From: Amylibacter sp.
GTDB lineage: Bacteria > Pseudomonadota > Alphaproteobacteria > Rhodobacterales > Rhodobacteraceae
Direction: 5' to 3'
Assembly (NCBI GenBank): GCA_027083485.1
Contig: JALWOO010000464.1
Span: 1 to 5,172, forward strand
Length of the DNA: 5,172 nucleotides
Under the pieces are notes generated by a model. It was not told the DNA's origin. It worked only from the letters and a program-made list of their open reading frames with translations, and did no database searches. How positions within the stretch are numbered: the first letter of the stretch is position 1; every line of letters begins with the position of its first letter. The translations under genes were made by a program, and so were the position numbers. Positions 1 through 5,172 of this stretch are shown here, piece by piece.

Positions 1-1
1 G

Positions 2-1219
2 ATGGCAGAGAATCCCCCCCAGGGCGTGAAAAAGCGCCATATGTTTTATATCCCCGGATATGATCCCATGCTGCCGCGGCGCTATCGCGAATTGTATCGT
101 TCCGAAGGGACGTTGCAGGCGGGAATCTCGGATTATCACCTGCACCTCGGGCCGAAACAGATCCAAAGCAAAAACTATGGCTGGGCTGTGGATACCGAAA
201 TTGACGGGCGGAAAACCCATACGGATGTGGAGTTTCTGAAATGGTCCGACATTGTACAGGAATCGATGGATAAGGATATTCCCGGCACCTATCTTTTGAT
301 GGCGCGCACGGCGTGGGAATATATCGGTTCCGGCGCGTTGTTCCGTTTGATGCGCCTGCGGATCGGGCCAATTCTGGCGGCACTCTATCCGGTTATGATG
401 TTATTGGTGCAGCTGTTTATAGCGGTGTCAATCGGTGGCGCGCTGATGTGGATCGGTGCGCATTATGTGCATTGGCTGGTCGGGTTGCTGATTGGCGGTG
501 TGGTTTTTGTGGGCATTTTGAAATGGTTCAAAAGCAAAGACGCACAGCTGTTTGCCTATTATCTGATGCATGATTACGGCTTTTCCGCGCAACACAAGGG
601 CGAAAACCCGCCGGAGCTTGAGGCGCGGATGGCCGAATTCGTGCAGCGGATATCCGAGGTTTTACGCAGTGATGTGGACGAGGTGCTGATCGTTGGGCAC
701 TCGTCCGGCGCACATTTGGCCGTGTCCATTTTGTCGGATGTCATTCGTCAGGGCGGCATGGAAACGGCGGGGCCGGCGCTAAGCCTGTTAACCCTCGGGC
801 AGGTCATTCCCATGGTCAGTTTCCTGCCCAAGGCTGCGCGTTTGCGCGGGGATTTGCATTTTCTGAGCCAACAGGCGTGCCTGACATGGGTCGATGTTTC
901 CGCCCCCTCGGACGGGGCAAATTTTGCCCTGTGTGATCCGGTGGCGGTGAGTGGCGTGGCCCCGAAACAGGGCAAGCTGCATCCGCTGGTGATTTCAGCG
1001 GCCTTTAGCCAGACTTTGCTGCCAGAGACCTATAACAAAATCAAAAAGAAATTCTTTCGCCTGCATTTTCAGTATCTTTGTGCGTTTGACCGGCCGGATA
1101 TCTATGATTATTTCAAAGTGACCGGAGGACCGGAGACACTGGCCCGGCGGTTTGCCGGGCGACATCCCAGCCCCTCGCGTATTGAAACGCCGGTGAATAC
1201 CTATCGGTCCATGGATTAA
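2..1219 (+). CDS. Alpha/beta-hydrolase-like protein with two central membrane segments
   Basis: The 405-residue reading frame contains G-H-S-S-G at residues 232-236. This is a classic nucleophile elbow (GxSxG), sitting after a hydrophobic strand (VDEVLIVGHSSG) and before a helix, so Ser234 is the likely catalytic serine. The acid and base are uncertain: Asp304 in the WVDVSAPSDG segment and His354 are my best candidates. The N-terminal part carries a YIPGYDP motif (residues 16-22). Residues about 122-150 and 153-175 are strongly hydrophobic and look like a membrane hairpin placed between the N-terminal segment and the catalytic core, so the protein is probably anchored in the inner membrane with the hydrolase part on the cytoplasmic side (inference). 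There is no N-terminal signal peptide. The ATG is at the second base of the window, so its ribosome site is not visible and a start further upstream cannot be excluded. The substrate is unknown; esterase or lipase activity is only suggested by the fold. The gene is convergent with the ribbon-helix-helix gene, with 3 nt between the stop codons. Confidence 0.85.
   Translation: MAENPPQGVKKRHMFYIPGYDPMLPRRYRELYRSEGTLQAGISDYHLHLGPKQIQSKNYGWAVDTEIDGRKTHTDVEFLKWSDIVQESMDKDIPGTYLLMARTAWEYIGSGALFRLMRLRIGPILAALYPVMMLLVQLFIAVSIGGALMWIGAHYVHWLVGLLIGGVVFVGILKWFKSKDAQLFAYYLMHDYGFSAQHKGENPPELEARMAEFVQRISEVLRSDVDEVLIVGHSSGAHLAVSILSDVIRQGGMETAGPALSLLTLGQVIPMVSFLPKAARLRGDLHFLSQQACLTWVDVSAPSDGANFALCDPVAVSGVAPKQGKLHPLVISAAFSQTLLPETYNKIKKKFFRLHFQYLCAFDRPDIYDYFKVTGGPETLARRFAGRHPSPSRIETPVNTYRSMD
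1142..1160. other. GC-rich hairpin inside the hydrolase gene
   Basis: A perfect 7-bp inverted repeat (GCCCGGC, 5-nt spacer, GCCGGGC) lies near the 3' end of the hydrolase gene. Read from the minus strand it falls about 60 nt beyond the stop of the ribbon-helix-helix gene, so it could slow minus-strand transcription. No T-run follows it on either strand, so I do not call it an intrinsic terminator. It may be only a consequence of the encoded Ala-Arg-Arg-Phe-Ala-Gly stretch. Confidence 0.3.
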
Positions 1220-1222
1220 CGC

Positions 1223-1447
1223 CTAGGGTTGATCACGATACCAATGGAAAACATAGAGCCGGATGGCCGATGCCAGGCCGCAGTCCAGTCCGCGTTCCGC
1301 ATCAATTTGTGTGGCCAGATCGTTCAGGGCAAGGCCCTTGGCTTTTGCAATCTCGCGAAAGCCATTCCAGAAACTGGCCTCCAGCGACACAGAAGTGCGA
1401 TGCCCTTTCAGGGTTAACGAATGCTTGCGGGGGCGCTCGTAGGGCAT
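1223..1447 (-). CDS. Small ribbon-helix-helix protein (RHH_4-like)
   Basis: This 74-residue protein matches my memory of the alphaproteobacterial ribbon-helix-helix family (Pfam RHH_4 type): a short basic lead (MPYERPRKHSL), a beta-strand segment around residues 11-22 (TLKGHRTSVSLE), helix 1 from about 24 (FWNGFREIAKAKG), a LNDLATQID turn and helix, then a final helix with the family-like SAIRLYVFHWYR ending. Such proteins normally bind DNA as dimers through the strand, but the target of this family is not established. The frame is open further upstream, to 1588 on the same strand. I chose the ATG at 1447 because a perfect AAGGAGG lies 12 nt upstream and because the homology starts there. The gene begins 28 nt after the stop of the Hint gene at 1476-2441 with no terminator between them, so the two are probably co-transcribed. 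Confidence 0.88.
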   Translation of the reverse strand: MPYERPRKHSLTLKGHRTSVSLEASFWNGFREIAKAKGLALNDLATQIDAERGLDCGLASAIRLYVFHWYRDQP

Positions 1448-1459
1448 TGTGTTGGCGTG

Positions 1460-1466
1460 CCTCCTT
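1460..1466 (-). promoter_or_regulatory. Strong ribosome binding site for the ribbon-helix-helix gene
   Basis: The minus strand reads AAGGAGG here, a full Shine-Dalgarno match, with 12 nt before the ATG at 1447. The spacing is a little long, but no other start codon in that frame lies between. It decides the start in favour of the 74-residue form over the 121-residue open frame. Confidence 0.75.
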
Positions 1467-1475
1467 GGCCCCGGT

Positions 1476-2441
1476 CTATGCGGCGTGTCCCGGTGCCATA
1501 TCCCTTGCGCGCAGGGCCAAACGGGCAGGGGGGCTATAGCTAAAGGGGTGTGCGCGCAAATCTGGCAGGGTGGTGAAAACCTGTTCACGGGCCTGTTCGG
1601 TCAGGGCCATCAGTGTATCCGGATTGGGAAAGAAGCTCTCTGTGGGGACGTTCTCGGCGAAAATCACCTGATGTTCCTCAAACAGCATATGCACATAGCG
1701 CGTGTCCTGTTTGCTGATGTCGGTGGTGATGGTGGTGCCGTTTATCAGGCCGGAAGCCGGAGCCAGAACCTCGTTTTCGCCGTATTGATCGTTGAAGCGT
1801 TTCGAGCGCAGCAAAAAACGATGCGCGGGAGAGACCCACATATCGGCCATCGGCAAGCCCGGGCCAAAGGCGTCCTTGCTGATTTTGACGGGCACAAGTT
1901 GCGGGGCCACATGCAGACGCGCACGGGTGATTTCGCGGCTGCCAATCCAGAGCAAAGGCTGCAATCCGTTGTCGGCTGTGTGGATCAGGTCACCCGGGGT
2001 GAGGTCCTGAATCGGCATATGACCAAAGGCCGTCAGAATGCGGGTGTCGGGCGTGAAACAAACCATGGATTGGGTCGGTACGCTGTTTTGTGCCGACAGG
2101 GGGCGAATATCAAAAATCGCCTCGCCGTGGTTGAGCTGACCAGATCGCAAGATAATGCGGTTATTCGGGTGTGTGTCATTTTTTGTGTGAATGGTGGAAA
2201 ACCGCACCAGCCGTTGGTGTCGGGTATTGGGTAATACGACGCCTTCGAAAATCGGGGAATTATCTGAACCATTGCTCAGGGAAAACAGCTGGTCGTTGAT
2301 CTTGCATTGCAGTGTTTCCGGTTGGGCTGCGTTGATAAAAGTATCATCCGGAATCAACAATTCCGCCGATCCCTCTCCGGTAACGGTTATTTGGTCTTTC
2401 CTTTCGGGATCACCAAAGACTTCGTAGAATGCAAGTTGCAC
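1476..2441 (-). CDS. Hint-domain (hedgehog/intein-type) protein, paralogue 1
   Basis: With a GTG start at 2441 the protein has 321 residues. Residues 1-127 form a variable N-terminal domain opening with (M)QLAFYEVFGDP; residues 128-321 hold a Hint_2-type domain and its tail. The Hint hallmarks are visible: nucleophile Cys128 in VCFTP, PGDLIHTADNGLQ at 149-161, KDAFGPGLP at 189-197, WVSPAHR with His207 (the [T/S]xxH motif), EEHQVIFA around His257, and TESF at 267-270. Hint domains activate the peptide bond before the Cys as a thioester. The acceptor and purpose are unknown here. An ATG at 2528 would add 29 residues, but it has no ribosome site and that extension has no counterpart in the neighbouring paralogue. 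The GTG has GAGGGA 6 nt upstream and aligns with the paralogue's MQFTFFEINGDP start. This is the most divergent of the three: about 51% Hint-region identity to paralogue 2 by hand count, with TPRG changed to TAFG. No signal peptide is seen. Probably an operon with the downstream ribbon-helix-helix gene. Confidence 0.87.
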   Translation of the reverse strand: MQLAFYEVFGDPERKDQITVTGEGSAELLIPDDTFINAAQPETLQCKINDQLFSLSNGSDNSPIFEGVVLPNTRHQRLVRFSTIHTKNDTHPNNRIILRSGQLNHGEAIFDIRPLSAQNSVPTQSMVCFTPDTRILTAFGHMPIQDLTPGDLIHTADNGLQPLLWIGSREITRARLHVAPQLVPVKISKDAFGPGLPMADMWVSPAHRFLLRSKRFNDQYGENEVLAPASGLINGTTITTDISKQDTRYVHMLFEEHQVIFAENVPTESFFPNPDTLMALTEQAREQVFTTLPDLRAHPFSYSPPARLALRARDMAPGHAA

Positions 2442-2447
2442 TGCGCG

Positions 2448-2453
2448 TCCCTC
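2448..2453 (-). promoter_or_regulatory. Ribosome binding site supporting the GTG start of Hint paralogue 1
   Basis: The minus strand reads GAGGGA here, 6 nt before the GTG at 2441-2439. The ATG at 2528, 87 nt upstream in the same frame, is preceded only by GTTGTTGTTAA, with no Shine-Dalgarno match. The site abuts a perfect palindrome CATATATATG (2453-2462) that could expose or hide it; that role is speculation. Confidence 0.6.
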
Positions 2454-2490
2454 ATATATATGGACATAGTCTGCGCCTCGACACGCGAAC

Positions 2491-2526
2491 TGTCCTGCCT
2501 CTTGTCCTGCCGGTCTTTTGCCGGTC
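2491..2526. repeat. Short phased direct repeats in the leader of Hint paralogue 1
   Basis: On the plus strand TGTCCTGCC occurs at 2491-2499 and 2503-2511 (12-bp period), and TGCCGGTC at 2508-2515 and 2519-2526 (11-bp period). The period is about one helical turn, so a protein could bind repeats on one DNA face. If the GTG start is right, all of this is untranslated leader. It may equally be chance slippage. Confidence 0.4.
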
Positions 2527-2584
2527 ATTTAACAACAACTATGGTGAATCAATTGGTTAAAGGGTTCAAGCACAGACGAATTTT

Positions 2585-2614
2585 ATAAAACAGATACCTT
2601 GGTATGTGTTTCAA
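2585..2614 (-). promoter_or_regulatory. Candidate promoter for Hint paralogue 1, with palindrome in the spacer
   Basis: On the minus strand a TTGAAA (2614-2609, 5 of 6 to the -35 consensus) is followed after 18 nt by TTTTAT (2590-2585, 4 of 6 to the -10). The spacer contains the inverted repeat ATACC-AA-GGTAT (2594-2605), a position where a repressor or activator could bind. It would give a leader of roughly 135 nt before the GTG at 2441. The -10 is weak, and the TTTTATAAAA around it is self-complementary, so the direction is not certain. Confidence 0.35.
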
Positions 2615-2660
2615 CTTTGCCACATGAATGGTGAAGGAGGTCTTAGGAAATGTGCAGCTG

Positions 2661-2678
2661 AGCCAAAATAGCCAAAAT
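2661..2678. repeat. Perfect 9-bp tandem duplication
   Basis: AGCCAAAAT occurs twice head to tail (2661-2669 and 2670-2678). It lies just beyond the terminator of Hint paralogue 2 on the minus strand. It is probably a small slippage duplication in unconstrained DNA; no function is proposed. Confidence 0.6.
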
Positions 2679-2697
2679 GAATCCGTAAAATTTGAGT

Positions 2698-2715
2698 AAA
2701 AACCCGTTTGACGGG
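2698..2715 (-). terminator. Probable intrinsic terminator of Hint paralogue 2
   Basis: On the minus strand a 5-bp stem (CCCGT, loop of 3, ACGGG) is followed directly by TTTTT. It begins about 25 nt after the stop codon of the gene at 2740-3750. The stem is short, so termination may be partial, leaving room for read-through into paralogue 1. Confidence 0.55.
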
Positions 2716-2739
2716 GGTAAACCAGCGGCGTTGCGTTCG

Positions 2740-3750
2740 TCAGTGGACTGATGGTTGCTGTTTGCTTTTACGCAGGGCTTTTCCCTCTTGAACACGTAAC
2801 GACAGCCGTGCCGCAGGGCCGTATTCTGACGGATTATCCCGCAGTTCCGGAAAGATTTCGAACAGTTCGGCGCGTCCGGCATCTTCGATCGCCGAGACCG
2901 AGGAAGCCCCCGGATGAAAGCTTTCGGTGGCGGTGCCATTGGCAAAAATGATTTCGTGGTTATCAAACAGGATGTGAATATAGGTGGTTTGGCGAATGCC
3001 GTAATCCACGGTAATCGACAGGTCGTTGAGCAAAGCCTTGGCCGGAACCAGCACTTCATTTTCGCCATAATCCAGTTGATTGCTGGCAGAGCGCACCAGC
3101 ATCCGGTGTTGGGGGGAAACCCACATATCGCGTTCGGGAAGGCCCGATCCAAAGGCGTCTTTGCGGATGCGGATGGGGCGTAATTCCGGATAGGCCATCA
3201 GGCGCGCGCCGGTCATGCGTTTGCTGCCAATCCAGCGGATCGCTTGTAATCCATTATCGGCCGTGATCACCAGATCGCCGACTTGCAGATCTTCTACGGC
3301 AACCAAACCGCGTGGCGTTGTAATCATTGTTCCGGGGGTGAAACAGATCACCGTGCTGGGGATCGTTGTGTAGGGGACATTGGAATTGCCGTCGATCAGG
3401 TTGATATTATTGATCCACTGGCCGGTGCCGAGGCTGCCGGACAAAACCACGATCCGGTTGACGTTATCATCCACCCCGTCATTGGCCGCCGTCAAATAGG
3501 CAAATGTGACTGTGCCGCCGCCCCAGACGTTGGCGCTGTAGACTTCTACGGCGGATCCTGTCGCGGCATAGGTCGGGTAGGCTGAGGAGTAGAAATCTAC
3601 GCCACCGATGTTGAATTGTGGACCACCGTCTGTGGTGCTTGGTTCCAAGTTTGCATCATTATCGGGCACGGTTGCAATACCGCTGGATCCAATTCGAATC
3701 CAGCTGGCAGACAAAGGATCACCGTTGATCTCAAAAAAGGTAAATTGCAT
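2740..3750 (-). CDS. Hint-domain (hedgehog/intein-type) protein, paralogue 2
   Basis: The protein has 336 residues. Residues 1-135 form a glycine-, asparagine- and serine-rich, beta-looking N-terminal domain starting MQFTFFEINGDP. From Cys136 (VICFTPGT) runs a Hint_2-type domain: VEDLQVGDLVITADNG at 152-167, LQAIRWIG at 168-175, KDAFGSGLP at 197-205, WVSPQHR with His215, ENEVLVPAK at 230-238, YIHILFDNHEIIFANG at 257-272 and TESFHPG at 275-281. A conserved tail (RAELFEIFPELR) follows. Block B is SPQH, fitting the hedgehog/intein TxxH pattern. Where an intein would have His-Asn then Cys/Ser/Thr, this protein has Glu-Ser-Phe, so only thioester formation and cleavage or transfer is predicted, not splicing (inference). 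The ATG is fixed because an in-frame TAA directly precedes it; the ribosome site (GGGCAGGT) is weak and close. There is no signal peptide. A promoter lies about 110 nt upstream and a terminator just downstream. Cellular role unknown. Confidence 0.9.
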   Translation of the reverse strand: MQFTFFEINGDPLSASWIRIGSSGIATVPDNDANLEPSTTDGGPQFNIGGVDFYSSAYPTYAATGSAVEVYSANVWGGGTVTFAYLTAANDGVDDNVNRIVVLSGSLGTGQWINNINLIDGNSNVPYTTIPSTVICFTPGTMITTPRGLVAVEDLQVGDLVITADNGLQAIRWIGSKRMTGARLMAYPELRPIRIRKDAFGSGLPERDMWVSPQHRMLVRSASNQLDYGENEVLVPAKALLNDLSITVDYGIRQTTYIHILFDNHEIIFANGTATESFHPGASSVSAIEDAGRAELFEIFPELRDNPSEYGPAARLSLRVQEGKALRKSKQQPSVH

Positions 3751-3860
3751 TTACCTGCCCAATTCCAAGGACAGAAATACACCCCGTATACATTAGGATT
3801 TCTGACTGCCCGCCTCTAGTTGCTTTTGCCCCTCTTTGTGGGCTTAGCTTTGTTTATCAC

Positions 3861-3888
3861 AGTATACGTCATTTTAACCAGGTTACAA
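3861..3888 (-). promoter_or_regulatory. Sigma-70-like promoter for Hint paralogue 2
   Basis: On the minus strand TTGTAA (3888-3883, 4 of 6 to TTGACA) is followed after 16 nt by TATACT (3866-3861, 5 of 6 to TATAAT). Transcription would start near 3854, giving a leader of about 105 nt before the ATG at 3750. The palindromic core GTATAC occurs at the -10 and again in the leader at about 3785-3790; whether this is an operator is unknown. Confidence 0.5.
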
Positions 3889-3958
3889 TATGTATTAACA
3901 ACAGTTTAACCTTTGGGGGTGACTAAAGACTCGCCCAAGACCTTGGGGCAGGACCGAG

Positions 3959-4056
3959 AGCGTTTCGACTTTTGTTTGGATCAATGGACAACGCGATTCC
4001 CATTTGAGCGTTAGCGAAAGACCGGGAATTGCGTTTCAACATAAGGTCGAGACGCT
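3959..4056. repeat. 98-nt imperfect palindrome (long hairpin; possible dispersed element)
   Basis: Outer arms 3959-3969 and 4046-4056 pair over 11 bp with one G-T wobble. Inner arms 3990-4001 and 4024-4035 pair over 12 bp with one G-T wobble. Between them the left segment TTTTGTTTGG and the right segment TCAACATAAG also pair partly. The apex (4002-4023) is only weakly structured. Wobbles in place of mismatches hint at selection on an RNA hairpin, but the form also fits a palindromic intergenic repeat or a MITE-like element. No T-run follows it. I see no target-site duplication. Confidence 0.6.
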
Positions 4057-4094
4057 TTATTGATTCAGCATCGATGGTTTGAGCGAGTTTTGTT

Positions 4095-4104
4095 GCTGAT
4101 CAGC
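4095..4104. other. 10-bp perfect palindrome GCTGATCAGC
   Basis: A self-complementary 10-mer lies between the end of Hint paralogue 3 and the long palindrome. It could be a protein site or chance. No gene start is nearby, which argues against an operator. Confidence 0.25.
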
Positions 4105-4239
4105 TGTTGTTGCGCTGGAAATATTATCATTTTCAAACAACAAAAACGTCATCAGCGGGAAAATGTGTCAAACCCTTCGGACGCAAATGTCCCTTCATTT
4201 CAGGGGAGTTTATGCAAGTGTGGCAGGATTACTAGGCCC

Positions 4240-5172
4240 TTACCCCAAGGGAGTTGGTGCCTGTAAGGACTGCGCTTCGGTGTGGCGTAATATTTTGCGC
4301 GCGCTCGGGCCGAATGATTTCGGGTTGGTGCGCAATTCGGGAAATATTTCGAATAACTCGTCGCGCGAGGCTTCCTCGATCGCGTCAAGCCCCATGGCTC
4401 CGGGATGAAAGCTCTCTGTTTGCAGGCCTTCGGCGGTCAGGATTTCGTGATTGTCAAACAGGATATGGATATATTCGGTGGGTTTGCATGTCTGGTCAAT
4501 GTCGATGGAATGCCCGTTCACGAGGCTTTTGGCGGGCACCAGAACCTCCTTTGTGTCAAACTGGAGCAGGGCTTCGGGAGATGAAATCAGCATCCTGTGC
4601 TGGGGCGAAACCCTCATGTCGCGACAGGGCAGGCCGGGGCCAAAGGCATCCTTGCGGATCCGGACCGGGCGCAGATGGGTTTGCGCAAACAGGCGTGCGC
4701 CGGTAATGACCTTGCGCCCAATCCAGCGAATTGCCTGCAATCCGTTGTCGCGGGTAATAACAAGATCACCGACACGCAGATCTTCGACCTTCTCCATTCC
4801 GCGCGGCGTGGCAAGCCGCACCCCGGGCGTAAAGCAAATCACATCCGCATAATTCCAGCCAACTGTGTGGCTTTGATAGGTGCCAAGCGTGGCCCCGACC
4901 GTAAAGGCGGATCCGGGGCCGGGGATGAAATACCATGCGCCCCCCGTGTTGAAGAAATAAAATGTTTCTACATGCGGATTGCCGGCGGTATCGGTAAAGG
5001 AAACGTCAATTGCATAGGGCGACCCAGCAGTCGCGCCAAAAGTGCCGCCGTTAATGCTAATAGTTTCGTCGCCGTCTGCCGACCCTTGATAGGCGGCATC
5101 ATTATCGTCAAGAACCGCCGTATAGGATGTGTTGTACACGGCATTATAGTAAGTACCTGTCCATTTATAAGC
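4240..5172 (-). CDS. Hint-domain (hedgehog/intein-type) protein, paralogue 3, 5' end beyond the window
   Basis: The frame is open to the right edge, giving 310 visible residues. A GTG at 5139 is a possible start, but it has no ribosome site and the frame continues above it (AYKWTGTYYNA), so I treat the gene as 5'-partial. Counting from the GTG codon, residues 1-101 are a beta-looking domain rich in Gly, Thr and Asp, with a DTAGNPHVETFYFF stretch and a FIPGPGSAFTVG linker. From Cys102 (VICFTPG) a Hint_2-type domain follows: VGDLVITRDNGLQAIRWIG at 123-141, KDAFGPGLP at 163-171, RVSPQHR with His181, YIHILFDNHEI with His231, TESFHPG at 241-247, then the RDELFEIFPELR tail. Its Hint region is about 66% identical to that of paralogue 2 by ungapped hand count, while the N-terminal domains show no evident similarity. 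It too lacks the intein His-Asn ending. The part beyond the edge could include further domains or a secretion signal. Confidence 0.88.
   Translation of the reverse strand, partial: AYKWTGTYYNAVYNTSYTAVLDDNDAAYQGSADGDETISINGGTFGATAGSPYAIDVSFTDTAGNPHVETFYFFNTGGAWYFIPGPGSAFTVGATLGTYQSHTVGWNYADVICFTPGVRLATPRGMEKVEDLRVGDLVITRDNGLQAIRWIGRKVITGARLFAQTHLRPVRIRKDAFGPGLPCRDMRVSPQHRMLISSPEALLQFDTKEVLVPAKSLVNGHSIDIDQTCKPTEYIHILFDNHEILTAEGLQTESFHPGAMGLDAIEEASRDELFEIFPELRTNPKSFGPSARKILRHTEAQSLQAPTPLG

Larger units (their letters stand above)
2442..2739. other. Intergenic region between Hint paralogues 1 and 2
   Basis: These 298 bases hold no convincing gene. From right to left (minus-strand order) they contain the terminator of paralogue 2, a 9-bp tandem duplication, a plus-strand Shine-Dalgarno with a three-codon frame, a candidate promoter with a palindrome in its spacer, and a leader with short phased repeats before paralogue 1. 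The 15-codon plus-strand frame starting at 2541 has no ribosome site. Confidence 0.7.
3751..4239. other. Intergenic region between Hint paralogues 2 and 3
   Basis: These 489 bases contain no gene I can support. They hold the leader and promoter of paralogue 2 (3751-3888) and a 98-nt imperfect palindrome (3959-4056). I see no strong intrinsic terminator after paralogue 3: the stretch 4191-4205 makes only a CCCT/AGGG stem with no T-run. A weak stem at 3932-3948 (GCCCAA with TTGGGGC, one bulge) also lacks a T-run. Confidence 0.7.

Noticed and set aside
1448..1588. 47-residue N-terminal extension of the ribbon-helix-helix protein
   Set aside because: It would overlap the Hint gene's 3' end, is Pro/Cys/His-rich with no family resemblance, and bypasses the perfect AAGGAGG before the ATG at 1447.
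1449..2234. A 261-codon plus-strand open frame opposite Hint paralogue 1
   Set aside because: It is the antisense shadow of the Hint gene. Similar antisense frames face the other two paralogues, and no plausible ribosome site or family is seen.
2643..3152. A 169-codon minus-strand frame overlapping Hint paralogue 2
   Set aside because: It is a shifted frame of the same coding region, with biased composition and no ribosome site. The Hint motifs lie in the other frame.
2740..3345. Full intein able to splice
   Set aside because: No homing endonuclease, no His-Asn at the domain end and no C-terminal host protein continuing after it. The domain is terminal with its own conserved tail.
3959..4056. 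Palindrome as an intrinsic terminator of Hint paralogue 3
   Set aside because: It lies over 180 nt beyond the stop codon and no T-run follows on the minus strand.
4060..4266. A 68-codon plus-strand frame with a TTG start in the gap beside Hint paralogue 3
   Set aside because: It starts at the edge of the palindrome with no ribosome site, its composition is low-quality (run of CCC residues), and its end overlaps the coding end of paralogue 3.

Overview
The window reads as chromosomal DNA of an alphaproteobacterium, most likely a member of the Rhodobacterales (Roseobacter-type marine bacteria). I infer this from recognised protein families, not from a search: a short ribbon-helix-helix protein of the kind common in alphaproteobacteria, and Hint-domain proteins (hedgehog/intein fold, Hint_2 type) of the kind abundant in Rhodobacteraceae.

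Layout. At the left, one plus-strand gene (2-1219) encodes an alpha/beta-hydrolase-like protein with a GHSSG nucleophile elbow and two membrane segments in mid-protein. Everything else is on the minus strand. A 74-residue ribbon-helix-helix protein (1223-1447) ends three bases from the end of the hydrolase gene, so the two are convergent. Upstream of it, 28 nt away, lies the first of three Hint-domain paralogues (1476-2441, start re-assigned to a GTG). The second is at 2740-3750 and the third at 4240-5172, whose 5' end runs off the window.

The three paralogues share a C-terminal part of about 185-195 residues: nucleophile Cys in CFTP, an S-P-x-H motif, a 'H..(I/L)..A' block, then TESF and a common tail. 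Their N-terminal parts differ. Those of the first two look distantly related to each other, and that of the third looks unrelated. The predicted chemistry is an N-to-S acyl shift at the conserved Cys, as in hedgehog proteins. The His-Asn/Cys signature needed for full intein splicing is absent. The N-terminal parts would therefore be cargo that could be cleaved off or transferred, and the locus looks like a small diversifying tandem family.

The two gaps between the Hint genes are AT-richer and hold control signals plus one structured element. Gap 2442-2739 has a candidate promoter with a palindrome in its spacer, short phased repeats, a 9-bp tandem duplication and a small terminator for the second Hint gene. 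Gap 3751-4239 has a good sigma-70-like promoter for the second Hint gene and a 98-nt imperfect palindrome (3959-4056). I see no tRNA, rRNA, CRISPR array, transposase or integrase.
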